This document shows positions 8,634-17,548 of a stretch of 64,000 bases of DNA, one piece after another. Source of the DNA: Acinetobacter junii CIP 64.5 (lineage in GTDB: Bacteria > Pseudomonadota > Gammaproteobacteria > Pseudomonadales > Moraxellaceae); assembly GCF_000368765.1 (NCBI RefSeq), contig NZ_KB849654.1, positions 27,535-91,534 of the forward strand. Reading direction: 5' to 3'. How positions within the stretch are numbered: position 1 is the stretch's first letter; each line of letters starts with the position of its first letter. The notes beneath the pieces were generated by a model that saw only the letters and a program-made list of their open reading frames with translations, made no database searches and had not been told where the DNA came from. Position numbers and translations under genes: made by a program.

Positions 8634-9683
8634 TTATACGACTTTCTTATTGAACAGGAAGTGACCAATCACCCACTCTTGCCCTTGTTCAAATCCAAAT
8701 AACTCTGCACAAGCCATAAAGAATATACGCCAACGTTGCCACCATGCATCTGCATCTTGTGCATAGACTTGCTCAAACAAAGGTCTTAACTCATCAGCAT
8801 GGCGATCCATATTTTCTAGCCAAGCATTCGATGTTTTTTCATAATGTGTGCCTGACCACTGCCAATGCTGCGCAAGCTCTAAATGATCTTGGAAATGTAA
8901 GAATGTAGACGTTGATGGCATCAGACCACCCGTAAAAAAGTAACGTGACATCCAGTCATATTCACTTTTGATTTCAAAAGGATAATGTAAGAAACGATGA
9001 CAGAAAATATGACACCACAACTTACCGTCTTCTTTAAGCCAAGACTGAATTTTCTCAAAGAGTTTCTGATAGTTTCTAACGTGTTCAAACATTTCAACCG
9101 AAACTACACGATCGAACGTATTGGTCTTTAATTCAAGCATATTGACATCGCAAGTGATGATTTGAATATTATTCAAATTACGTTTTTCAGCTTCAGCTAA
9201 AATATGCTGGCGTTGAGTTGCAGAATTTGAAACACCTGTGATCTTCGCATTTGGATAACGCTCAGCCATCCATAGGGTAAATGATCCCCAACCACAGCCC
9301 AATTCTAAAATCTCTTGACCATCCTGCAACTGTGCACGATCACTATATATTTGCAGTGCAAATTCTTCGGCTTCATCTAGTGTGGTGCGCTCATGTGGAA
9401 AGAAACAGGCACTATATTTCAAACGTTTCCCTAAGACAGCCTGAAAGAAAGCAGTCGGCAACTCATAATGTTGCTCATTGGCTTTGTCTGTTTCAATCGC
9501 AATCTCACTGTGCTTCAACATATTGAGCACGTCCATATAACGCTGTGCACCTTGCTCAGGATGATAGCGCCCTTCTTGAATCAAACGCTTTTTACTCAAT
9601 GCACGGATTGCTGCACGAATCGCCTGATCTGGAACTAAACCGCTTTCAACGAGTTTTAAAGATTTTTGAATAATAAAGTCCAT
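8634..9683 (-). CDS. Cfa-family SAM-dependent methyltransferase (CNMT-like)
   Basis: A 349-residue class I methyltransferase of the cyclopropane-fatty-acid synthase/coclaurine N-methyltransferase branch. SAM motif I is ILELGCGWGSFTLW. The substrate-side motif HYELPTAFF and the family signature LGKRLKYSACFF are present, and EMFEHVRNY lies at the post-II position. It lacks the N-terminal domain of classical Cfa, unlike the second homologue at 10510-11709. Methylation of an unsaturated acyl chain is the likely reaction, and the product is not known. It forms part of a tight leftward operon with 9 bases between it and the DUF1295 gene. Confidence 0.8.
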   Translation of the reverse strand: MDFIIQKSLKLVESGLVPDQAIRAAIRALSKKRLIQEGRYHPEQGAQRYMDVLNMLKHSEIAIETDKANEQHYELPTAFFQAVLGKRLKYSACFFPHERTTLDEAEEFALQIYSDRAQLQDGQEILELGCGWGSFTLWMAERYPNAKITGVSNSATQRQHILAEAEKRNLNNIQIITCDVNMLELKTNTFDRVVSVEMFEHVRNYQKLFEKIQSWLKEDGKLWCHIFCHRFLHYPFEIKSEYDWMSRYFFTGGLMPSTSTFLHFQDHLELAQHWQWSGTHYEKTSNAWLENMDRHADELRPLFEQVYAQDADAWWQRWRIFFMACAELFGFEQGQEWVIGHFLFNKKVV

Positions 9684-9692
9684 GTGCAGTAC

Positions 9693-10478
9693 CTACTGTT
9701 TGGGTTTCCACGGAATAAACATTGAAGTTCGTTTTTGATAATCGAGATAATTTTGACCGCGATTTTTTAATGCTTGTTGCTCACTAAATGGAATACCCGT
9801 GATGTAATACAAGAATAACCACATCAAAATTGGATAGATCCACAAGCTTAATAATCCTGCCGCTACTCCTATGATGGGATAAGCAAACCAATGCAACCAT
9901 TCAAAGAAATAGTTTGGGTGACGTGAATATCTCCATAGACCTTGATCCATTGTTTTGCCATGATTTTTAGGATTTTGCTTGAAACGATATAATTGTTGAT
10001 CTGCAACCGTCTCACCGACGAATGCAACAAACATAATTAGACCTGCAATAATCAGATAATCATTGGTATCCATGCTCCAAGACATGCTTGGCACATTGAG
10101 CAAGCTCCACATCGGAATGCTAAATAAAATGGCTAATCCAGCCTGAAACATGAAAAATAGAAAGAAACCAAAATGTTGATATTTGCCCATTGCTCTACGC
10201 ATGTTGGCATATCGACGATCTTCTTCATGCTCAGCTAAATAACGACGGAATAGATGCAAAGTTAGACGCAAGAACCATATTGAACTTAATACGCCGAGAA
10301 ACAATCTGACATTTAACGGAGCGATCTCAACAAACAATGCTGTCAGAGCAGTATTTAAAAAAATACAAAAGCTCCAAGCGACATCTACAATACCTGCACG
10401 ATGGTTAACTGTTGCCCACAACCAACACAGCGTCATTACTACGGCATCAAGTAAAAATAATTGCCACAACATAACCAC
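9693..10478 (-). CDS. DUF1295 membrane protein (steroid 5-alpha-reductase-like)
   Basis: A 261-residue inner-membrane protein with about six or seven hydrophobic segments. The C-terminal region has the family motif QGLWRYSRHPNYFFEW, shared with DUF1295, isoprenylcysteine methyltransferases and steroid reductases, where it binds the NADPH or SAM cofactor. In this family it is usually taken as an NADPH-dependent reductase of lipid double bonds, but direct proof is lacking. It lies between two Cfa-type methyltransferase genes, 31 bases after the upstream one. A reduction step on a methylated or desaturated acyl chain is the natural hypothesis. Confidence 0.75.
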   Translation of the reverse strand: MVMLWQLFLLDAVVMTLCWLWATVNHRAGIVDVAWSFCIFLNTALTALFVEIAPLNVRLFLGVLSSIWFLRLTLHLFRRYLAEHEEDRRYANMRRAMGKYQHFGFFLFFMFQAGLAILFSIPMWSLLNVPSMSWSMDTNDYLIIAGLIMFVAFVGETVADQQLYRFKQNPKNHGKTMDQGLWRYSRHPNYFFEWLHWFAYPIIGVAAGLLSLWIYPILMWLFLYYITGIPFSEQQALKNRGQNYLDYQKRTSMFIPWKPKQ

Positions 10479-10509
10479 CTCATTGATGCATTAAAAAATC
10501 TTGGATTTT

Positions 10510-11709
10510 TTAATAAGGGCTTGCTTCAAATAGAAGATGCACATCACTGATCACGCCTTCTTTAAAACCTCCTTCGCAATAACAGAGATAGAAATCCCAC
10601 ATCCGAATAAAGTTCTCATCAAATCCTAAAGCCAAAACGCGTTCTTTGGCATTTAAGAAACGCTCACGCCATTGATGAATCGTTTCTGCATAGCTCAAGC
10701 CAATATCTTCAAGATGTTTTAAGCGTAACTGTTGTTCAGATGCCGCTTGTGTTAAAACGCTGATACAAGGGATAAAACTTCCTGGGAAAATATAGCGTTT
10801 AATATAATCCACGGTATTCAAAGCTTTTTTATAACGTGCATCTTCAATCGTAATAGCTTGAATCAATCCCAACCCGTTCGGTTTTAATAAGGATCGGCAT
10901 TTATTAAAGTAAGTCGATAAATATTGCTCACCCACCGCTTCAATCATTTCGATCGAAACCAACTTGTCGAACTTGCCTTCTAACAATCGGTAATCTTTGA
11001 GTTGAACATCGACACGATGACTAAGGCCCGCATCTGCGATACGTTTGGTTGCTTCATCATATTGTGCTTGAGAAATCGTAATCGTAGTCACTTTACAGCC
11101 ATAATGCTGAGCAGCGTAGATCGCAAATCCGCCCCAACCACTACCGATCTCAACCAAGTGATCCATAGGTTTGAGCTGTAACTTCTGACAAATCAGTTCT
11201 TTTTTATAATCCGATGCTTCTTCTAAAGTCATATCTTTGTGCTTATATACTGCACTGGAATACATCATTGAAGAATCAAGAAAGAGTTTGAAAAAGTCAT
11301 TGCTCAGGTCGTAATGCTCTGCAATATTTTTTCGACTTCCTGACAATGAATTTTTACGTGTTTTGTACCAAGCTTTTAATACAAGTTGGCTGGCTTGAGA
11401 AATCACATTCTGATTAATCTTATCAAGCACATGACGATTTCTCGCCAAAATTTGAATGACTTCAACGAGGTGTTCACTGCTCCAATAGCCGCGAATATAA
11501 CCTTCAGCTGCACCAAGTACACCGTTTTTAAAAATCAGATCGATCAATTCTTTATTATGAATATCTATCGTAGCTTCTAAATCTGAAAGCTCTCCCACGG
11601 TGCCATTCCATTCTCCACGAAAATGAATTTGACCATGACGAAGTTTGAGCAAGCTCCGAAGAACCAAAGGCAGTGAATCGTGTTCACCGAAAATAAGCGT
11701 TTTCATCAT
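10510..11709 (-). CDS. Cyclopropane-fatty-acyl-phospholipid synthase family protein
   Basis: A 399-residue enzyme with the full Cfa layout: an N-terminal lipid-binding domain (residues 1 to about 110), then the SAM-methyltransferase domain. Motifs are EHYDLSNDFFKLFLDSSMMYS, the SAM loop VEIGSGWGGFAIYAA, SIEMIEAVGEQY with its conserved glutamate, and QAITI further on. The YIFPGSFIP segment is typical of Cfa. The expected reaction is methylene or methyl transfer from SAM to the double bond of an esterified unsaturated fatty acid at the membrane. The start overlaps the 3' end of the DUF1365 gene by 26 bases, so the pair is translationally coupled. In a cluster with an FAD oxidoreductase it may instead make a methyl-branched olefin. 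Confidence 0.85.
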   Translation of the reverse strand: MMKTLIFGEHDSLPLVLRSLLKLRHGQIHFRGEWNGTVGELSDLEATIDIHNKELIDLIFKNGVLGAAEGYIRGYWSSEHLVEVIQILARNRHVLDKINQNVISQASQLVLKAWYKTRKNSLSGSRKNIAEHYDLSNDFFKLFLDSSMMYSSAVYKHKDMTLEEASDYKKELICQKLQLKPMDHLVEIGSGWGGFAIYAAQHYGCKVTTITISQAQYDEATKRIADAGLSHRVDVQLKDYRLLEGKFDKLVSIEMIEAVGEQYLSTYFNKCRSLLKPNGLGLIQAITIEDARYKKALNTVDYIKRYIFPGSFIPCISVLTQAASEQQLRLKHLEDIGLSYAETIHQWRERFLNAKERVLALGFDENFIRMWDFYLCYCEGGFKEGVISDVHLLFEASPY

Positions 11710-12499
11710 GTTGTTTTAAATCCTTATCTTTTTTAGGGTGCCGATAAAATGGAACTTTCTTTCGCCATAGATGAAAAGCTTGAACATAGATCGAAGCTAA
11801 CATCTTGAAAGGTTCAAAGATATGATAAATAGCATAACGATTCAGTTGTGAAGGAACTGTGATGCTGGTTAAAGTGAAACGCATCGTTGCATCAAAGATA
11901 AATTTATCTGATTGATAAAGCTGCATATGAATCACATTTTGTTCATCTGAAAAGTTAAAGCACCATTTATAGTGAATATCCATCGGCATAAATGGAGACA
12001 CATGAAAACTCTTTTCAAATTCGAACTCATAACTTTTGAAATGACTGTGCTCTTTTAATTTTTGACGGCAGTCATGCACATAAACTTTACGTTCATTCCA
12101 AGGGGTATTGGTGATTTCACTCAATATGAAAACAGGTTGTTTTTGAGGATTGAGTACAAAATAAAAGATGACTGAATTAAAACTAAATCCTAAAGTTCTT
12201 GGCAATGCGAGCACACGAATTTCTGATTGAGTCGATAAAATCGTGTCCACTTGCTGCAAAAGAATTTTCTTAATTCGCTCTCTGATCGAACCTGTATAAC
12301 CTTTTAGAAAATCATTTTCATAAAGATTTAAGATATTCCAACGCGAAGTTGAACAAAGCCATGAACGATCTAGGTTTTGATCGATACGATCTGGATCAAA
12401 GCAAAAATAGCTCAAACTAGACTGAAAATCGTGTGCTTTGGGATGAAAGCGCCGATGTCTAATCTGAGCTTTGGCTATGGAAAGTGAATCTTCAAACAT
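11684..12499 (-). CDS. DUF1365 family protein
   Basis: A 271-residue protein of the DUF1365 family. The opening (IAKAQIRHRRFHPKAHDF) and the core (FNSVIFYFVLNPQKQP, then SEITNTPWNERKVYV and KSFHVSPFMPMDIHYKW) are diagnostic. The family nearly always sits between an FAD-dependent oxidoreductase and a Cfa-type methyltransferase, exactly as here. Its biochemical role is not established. No signal peptide or transmembrane segment is visible, so it likely acts at the cytoplasmic face of the membrane with its neighbours. Confidence 0.85.
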   Translation of the reverse strand: MFEDSLSIAKAQIRHRRFHPKAHDFQSSLSYFCFDPDRIDQNLDRSWLCSTSRWNILNLYENDFLKGYTGSIRERIKKILLQQVDTILSTQSEIRVLALPRTLGFSFNSVIFYFVLNPQKQPVFILSEITNTPWNERKVYVHDCRQKLKEHSHFKSYEFEFEKSFHVSPFMPMDIHYKWCFNFSDEQNVIHMQLYQSDKFIFDATMRFTLTSITVPSQLNRYAIYHIFEPFKMLASIYVQAFHLWRKKVPFYRHPKKDKDLKQHDENAYFR

Positions 12500-12514
12500 G
12501 TGATCACCTCCAAA

Positions 12515-13789
12515 TTAGTCTTTAATTTTTAACAACTTATCTACTACACGCTGAGCACTTCTCGCCCCATCTTCATGAAAGCCCCAACCCCAATATGCTC
12601 CACAGAATGAACTGCGGTTTTGACCATTGATCAGTTCCCAACGCGCTTGTGACTCAATTGCTTTTTTATCAAAAACAGGATGTCGATAATGACGTTCGAC
12701 ATAAATCTTATCATTCGCGATCGGCATATTCGGATTCAATGTAGAAAATACCTGCGTTTTACAAGGTAGATTCTGCAAGCTGTTCATCCAATAGGTAAAT
12801 CCATAGTGTACTTGATGAGCTTTGCTATTTTTTTCAGGTTTTTCTTGAGCAGTGACATGCACATGCCAACTGGCCCATTGAGATTGACGCTTCGGCATAA
12901 TCGAAGTATCGTGATGTACCACCATAAAGTTATCTTGATAATCAAAACAACCTAATACATCTCGCTCATCTGCCGAAGGATTTTGAATAAGCTTTAACGT
13001 ATCATCAGCATGACTCGCAAACACAACCCAATCAAAAGTTTCTTGTTCTTGATTTGTGACAATATGAACTAAATCATTTTCACGAATCACTTGTTGAACT
13101 TGCGCTTTCTTCCAAATAATCGATGGGCAAGTTTTTTGAATCGCTCGTATATAAGAAGCTGAACCACCTTTTACTGTCTGCCATTGTGGTCGATCAGCCA
13201 ACTGCAACATACGATGATGTTGAAAGAAACTGACCACAAATTTGTAGGGTATCTTCCCAACTTGATCAACTGGACTTGACCACAGTGCGCCACACATTGG
13301 ATAGAGATGTTCTTCTCTAAAAACCTGGGAGTAGTCATTTCGATTTAGATAATCTTCAATACTTAACTCAGCATCACATTGATCCACGACAACATCTTTA
13401 TTCTCCTGATAAAACCTGATCAAATCAGACAGCATCAATCGAAAGTTCTTATTTAAAAAATTTTTCGGACGAGTCAATAATGACCATTTTTTAGATGGAT
13501 TGTACTGTAGACCAGTGACCTGATTATTCACAGAAAAACTCATATCACTATTCTGTGCTTGGACACCAAGTTCAGCAATCATTGCACTGAATAAAGGATA
13601 GTTATAGTCATTAAATACAATAAACCCACTATCTACTGCAACATTCTGTTCATCAATCCAAAGATCGTGGGTGTCAGTGTGTCCTCCGAAATAATTTTCT
13701 TTTTCAAAGATCGTGACTTGATGCTGCTGTGATAATTTCCATGCGGCATACATGCCTGAAATACCTGAACCTACAATTGCAATCTTCAT
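12515..13789 (-). CDS. FAD/NAD(P)-dependent amine-oxidase-like oxidoreductase
   Basis: A 424-residue flavoprotein with an N-terminal dinucleotide fold (KIAIVGSGISGMYAAWKL, acidic residue in VTIFEKE). The second GG-type motif is YFGGHTDTH, and a C-terminal FAD-contact region ends in AYWGWGFHEDGARSA. It belongs to the group of predicted amine oxidases in Cfa/DUF1365 clusters. The Rhodobacter relative (UfaD, from memory) desaturates methylated acyl chains on the way to furan fatty acids. The ATG at 13789 is used because the frame's earlier start is a TTG. It overlaps the desaturase stop by one base (TGATG), a sign of coupled translation. Confidence 0.8.
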   Translation of the reverse strand: MKIAIVGSGISGMYAAWKLSQQHQVTIFEKENYFGGHTDTHDLWIDEQNVAVDSGFIVFNDYNYPLFSAMIAELGVQAQNSDMSFSVNNQVTGLQYNPSKKWSLLTRPKNFLNKNFRLMLSDLIRFYQENKDVVVDQCDAELSIEDYLNRNDYSQVFREEHLYPMCGALWSSPVDQVGKIPYKFVVSFFQHHRMLQLADRPQWQTVKGGSASYIRAIQKTCPSIIWKKAQVQQVIRENDLVHIVTNQEQETFDWVVFASHADDTLKLIQNPSADERDVLGCFDYQDNFMVVHHDTSIMPKRQSQWASWHVHVTAQEKPEKNSKAHQVHYGFTYWMNSLQNLPCKTQVFSTLNPNMPIANDKIYVERHYRHPVFDKKAIESQARWELINGQNRSSFCGAYWGWGFHEDGARSAQRVVDKLLKIKD

Positions 13790-14775
13790 CAAGACTTCTC
13801 ACTTTGAATTTTATTCGCGTTCATTTTTAAATTTTGTATTTGAGTTTTGTACGCATCATAAACGCGCTCAGGTACTGGTTTGATCGCCCAAATGAGACCT
13901 AAAAAAGACATCATTTTTAAAATGTAATAAGTAATATCGATTTGCCACCAGAAAAAACCTTGTCGCGTGCTACCTGCATAATAGTGATGATTATTATGCC
14001 AACCCTCGCCCAATGTAATAATCGAAAGGAATAAGTTATTTCGACTATTGTCATTAGTCTCAAAATCTCGGCTTCCATACAAGTGAGCAAGCGAGTTAAT
14101 ACATAAAGTTGCGTGAATCAACAAAACTGTTGAAACCACAAAACCCCAAACCAGCAATTGCAAACCTGATGTACCTAAACTTGGATAAGCAACTGCTAAC
14201 CACTCACCCAAACCATAGATTGATAAAGCAGTCAGTAACACAACGGGTAAACTAAATCGGTCTAACCAAACTAATTCTGGAAATTTGATCCAATCTTTGA
14301 TGACCTCCTTTCGCGTTGTGAAATTCTGTTCATTTAGGAACCAGCCGATATGGCTATACCAAAAACCATGCTCTGATGAGTGTGGATCATGCTCTGTATC
14401 GGTAAAACGATGATGATAGCGATGATGAGCAGCCCACCATAAAGGACCACGTTGCGCACTCATCGTTCCAATCAAGACAAATATAAATTGCACAGGACGA
14501 GAAGTCTGAAATGTTTTATGTGACAAATAACGATGAAAGAATGCTGTAATCGCAAACATACGAATAAAATAAAAAAACAGCATAAACGCGACTGCAAACC
14601 AAGATACACCGACCCAGAAAACGGCTAAACATGCGATATGCAAAAAAATAAATGGAAGGATTCGCAACCATTGAATTTTAGTATCTTTATATGTTTTAAA
14701 CGTATCAGACTCATTTGTCTCAGAAGTTTGTGTAGTTGACCAACTGTCTATCCATCGCAGAAAAAATTTAAACAT
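13789..14775 (-). CDS. Acyl-CoA/acyl-lipid delta-9-type fatty acid desaturase
   Basis: A membrane desaturase of about 328 residues with the three histidine boxes that hold the di-iron centre: HRYLSH, HHRYHHRFTDTEHD and EGWHNNHHYY. Four or more hydrophobic segments flank them. The start at ATG 14775 follows an AGGAAG site with good spacing, and the ATG at 14793 lacks one. As the first gene of the leftward operon, it would supply the unsaturated acyl chains used by the two methyltransferases. Stearoyl-CoA-type desaturases of this size in Acinetobacter act on saturated acyl chains at the inner membrane. Regiospecificity cannot be read from the sequence. Confidence 0.88.
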   Translation of the reverse strand: MFKFFLRWIDSWSTTQTSETNESDTFKTYKDTKIQWLRILPFIFLHIACLAVFWVGVSWFAVAFMLFFYFIRMFAITAFFHRYLSHKTFQTSRPVQFIFVLIGTMSAQRGPLWWAAHHRYHHRFTDTEHDPHSSEHGFWYSHIGWFLNEQNFTTRKEVIKDWIKFPELVWLDRFSLPVVLLTALSIYGLGEWLAVAYPSLGTSGLQLLVWGFVVSTVLLIHATLCINSLAHLYGSRDFETNDNSRNNLFLSIITLGEGWHNNHHYYAGSTRQGFFWWQIDITYYILKMMSFLGLIWAIKPVPERVYDAYKTQIQNLKMNANKIQSEKS

Positions 14776-14975
14776 TGATTCTTCCTGACCCATTTCTCTT
14801 GTAATTTTGATTTTATAAAATTTGGTATGAAATTTATGTGAAGATCAATTGTATAAAAAAATATTAGCAAAATGATCGTGTAAAATCATTTAAAAACAAA
14901 AATTTATTTATACTCATCAGCCTATTCCTAAAAATAAGCTAATCATAGAATTTCATTTTTTAAATATGACACTTT

Positions 14976-15773
14976 CTATAAAAATAGTACAGAAAGACTT
15001 GTCCAAATTAGGTAAACAGCGACACCAATTACCACAGTTGCAAATATCTTTTGCACTGTTTTTAGATCAATCAAATTAATGAGTCGTCGTCCGACCAACA
15101 TCCCTAAAATGCAAGCAACCACAAAACTGATCGTTACTGAAACTGGATATTGGAAGCCATCGAGTACGTGGATAGAAATGCTCACACCGCCAATCAGAAA
15201 AATGATCATTAACGACGTTGCAACTATACTACGCATATCGAGATCCGTTGCTTTACGCAGCGCTGGAACAATGACAAATCCACCACCAACACCAAGCAAT
15301 CCAGTCAACAAACCCGCAACCACACCAATAAGACCCAATACACTGGCTGTTTTCACATTCCAAATAAGTTTTCCAGTAGACTGATTGACCTTACATGGTG
15401 GATCTTCAAAATCATGAACTTTATTGAAGAAAATTCGATAGGCAACAACCATCATCACTAAACTAAAAGCTAGGCTTAACCATGTAGGAGAGATGATGTT
15501 AGATAAATGCACGCCATATCGAGCCGATGGAATACTAATCAAAGCAATCCATATTGCAGCTTTATAGCGTACGATTTTTTTCAATAAGCCTTGTACACTC
15601 CCTACAAACGCAGAAAGTGTAATTGCAAGTAGTCCGACAGGTGCAGCTTGTGAGACAGTCCATCCTTGACTCGCCATCAGTGCGGGAACGGCTAAAATTC
15701 CTCCTCCTGCACCTGTTAATCCAAGCAAGCATCCAATTGCTAAACCTTCCAAGACTAATAACCACATATCCAT
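14976..15773 (-). CDS. TSUP (TauE/SafE) family sulfur-compound transporter
   Basis: A 265-residue membrane protein with two TauE/SafE repeats, each opening with a glycine-rich segment (GLTGAGGGILAVPAL near residue 20, GLLGVGGGFVIVPAL near 165), and about eight hydrophobic helices. The start at 15773 (MDMWLLVLEG) is preferred over the upstream ATGs because a GAGG site stands 6 bases ahead. It is the distal gene of the persulfide operon, 105 bases after the SQR fusion. Moving sulfite, thiosulfate or another product of persulfide oxidation across the inner membrane is the likely job. The direction is not known. Confidence 0.8.
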   Translation of the reverse strand: MDMWLLVLEGLAIGCLLGLTGAGGGILAVPALMASQGWTVSQAAPVGLLAITLSAFVGSVQGLLKKIVRYKAAIWIALISIPSARYGVHLSNIISPTWLSLAFSLVMMVVAYRIFFNKVHDFEDPPCKVNQSTGKLIWNVKTASVLGLIGVVAGLLTGLLGVGGGFVIVPALRKATDLDMRSIVATSLMIIFLIGGVSISIHVLDGFQYPVSVTISFVVACILGMLVGRRLINLIDLKTVQKIFATVVIGVAVYLIWTSLSVLFL

Positions 15774-15878
15774 AAAGGACCTCATGAAAAATGAGATACA
15801 CTTTTTCAAGTGTGAAAAAACCTAACCCAGCTCTAAAATTAGAGCTAAGCTAATGATCTATAGGATCTAATGAATAAA

Positions 15879-17534
15879 TTACAGTTTAGGTTTTACCAGC
15901 CACTCATGCCCTTTTAACATGCCATCCCAATACATCGGGGGTAGGATTTGTTCTTTTAATAGCCATGCCATACGTGAAGGTTTTTGACCATCCAAGAACC
16001 ACTTTGGAAAACTCGGTAGCAGTTTCCCACCATAGCCAAATTCTGCAAGAACGATCTTGCCTCGCTCAACAGTCAAAGGACATGAACCATAACCATCGTA
16101 CTGAGCAAATTGATCACTACCTTTTAAGTACTGCAAAACATTCACTGCAACAATTGGCGCTTGTTTACGTGCTGCAGCAGCAGTTTTCGCATTCGGAGCA
16201 TTCATGACATCTCCAAGTGCAAAAATGTAAGGATATTTACTGTGCTGCAAAGTATTTTGATCAACGCTCACCCAACCTGCTGCATCAACTAAATTACTTG
16301 CACGAATAAAATCAGGTGCTTGTTGCGGTGGAACGACATGAATCATGTCAAAATCAGTTTCTAACAGTGATGTACTTTCACCTTGATTGACCTTGAACCA
16401 TGCACGTTTGTTTGCACCATCAACTTTTACCAGCTGATGGTTGAAGTGCAGATTGGCGTTATAGCGTTTCACATATTCCATCAATGCTGGCACATAAGCC
16501 TCAACACCAAATAACACCGCACCCGTATTGAAAAAATCAACTTGAATATCTTTCAATACGCCTTGTTTTTGCCAATAATCGGCAGATAGATACATCGCTT
16601 TTTGTGGCGCACCCGCACATTTGATCGGCATAGGTGGTTGAGTGAAAATTGCCTTACCACGTTTCATTTGGCTGACTAACTGCCATGTATACGGCGCTAG
16701 ATCATAACGATAATTCGAGGTCACACCATTTTTGCCCAATGTTTCAACTAAACCTTCAATACCGTGCCAGTTAAGCTTCAAACCTGGGCAAACCACCAAT
16801 ACTTCATAGTTGATCGGCTTACAGCCCTCTAACAACACCTGTTTATTGTCTGGATCAAAGGCCGCCACAGCAGCTTTTATCCACTGTACTTGCTTAGGTA
16901 TCAAACTCGCCATGGTTCGAACTGTTTTTTCTGGTGCAAAAATTCCACCACCGACCATCGTCCAACCGGGTTGATAGTAATGAATTTCTGCTGGATCAAT
17001 CACAGCAATATCTAGATTTGGCTCTCGTGAAAGTAAGCTTGAAGCAACTGAAATCCCAGCAGCTCCACCACCTACGATCACCACCGAAAATTTAGGCACA
17101 TTATTTAATTGTGTTGGGTGTTGATTGAGGATTCTTGGAACTAAACCTTGTAAGTCATAACCCAGAGTTTTAGACACCAATAGCATTTGATCCAGACTTA
17201 ATCCTGAAACCTGAGATAATCCCCAAAGCGTGATTGAGCGTGTACCTGTGCGGCAAAACGCCAAGATTGGCTTTTGAGCTGCTTGATAAACTGATTTAAA
17301 CTCTTCAGCCTGCTCATCAGTTACACGACCACTCACCACAGGTAAATACTCAACTTGAATCCCGTGAGTAGATGCTACTTCTTGTATTTCAATGATATTG
17401 GGTTGATCAGCACCCTCACCATCAGGACGATTACAAATAATTGTTTTGATACCTTTATTTGCAAGTTCAGCCACATCTCGTTGAGAAATTTGATCTGCAA
17501 CATAAAATTCTTGATTCACTTGTTTTAATTGCAT
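15879..17534 (-). CDS. Fusion: DUF442-type sulfur-transfer/phosphatase domain + sulfide:quinone oxidoreductase
   Basis: A 551-residue protein. Residues 1-110 are a DUF442 (Blh N-terminal, PTP/rhodanese-like) domain with an active-site loop CRTGTRS (Cys94-Arg99). Residues from about 148 on form an FAD-dependent SQR-type oxidoreductase with VVIVGGGAAGISVAS, YYQPGWTMVGGG and the redox cysteines in VVCPGLKL and PIKCAGAPQ. C-terminal amphipathic sequence could dock on the membrane. SQR oxidises sulfide and hands sulfane sulfur to an acceptor while reducing quinone. The fused domain could receive or pass on that sulfur. It lies 14 bases after the persulfide dioxygenase gene. This fused arrangement is seen in Acinetobacter and relatives. 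Confidence 0.85.
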   Translation of the reverse strand: MQLKQVNQEFYVADQISQRDVAELANKGIKTIICNRPDGEGADQPNIIEIQEVASTHGIQVEYLPVVSGRVTDEQAEEFKSVYQAAQKPILAFCRTGTRSITLWGLSQVSGLSLDQMLLVSKTLGYDLQGLVPRILNQHPTQLNNVPKFSVVIVGGGAAGISVASSLLSREPNLDIAVIDPAEIHYYQPGWTMVGGGIFAPEKTVRTMASLIPKQVQWIKAAVAAFDPDNKQVLLEGCKPINYEVLVVCPGLKLNWHGIEGLVETLGKNGVTSNYRYDLAPYTWQLVSQMKRGKAIFTQPPMPIKCAGAPQKAMYLSADYWQKQGVLKDIQVDFFNTGAVLFGVEAYVPALMEYVKRYNANLHFNHQLVKVDGANKRAWFKVNQGESTSLLETDFDMIHVVPPQQAPDFIRASNLVDAAGWVSVDQNTLQHSKYPYIFALGDVMNAPNAKTAAAARKQAPIVAVNVLQYLKGSDQFAQYDGYGSCPLTVERGKIVLAEFGYGGKLLPSFPKWFLDGQKPSRMAWLLKEQILPPMYWDGMLKGHEWLVKPKL

Positions 17535-17548
17535 GCCACTCTCTCGTA

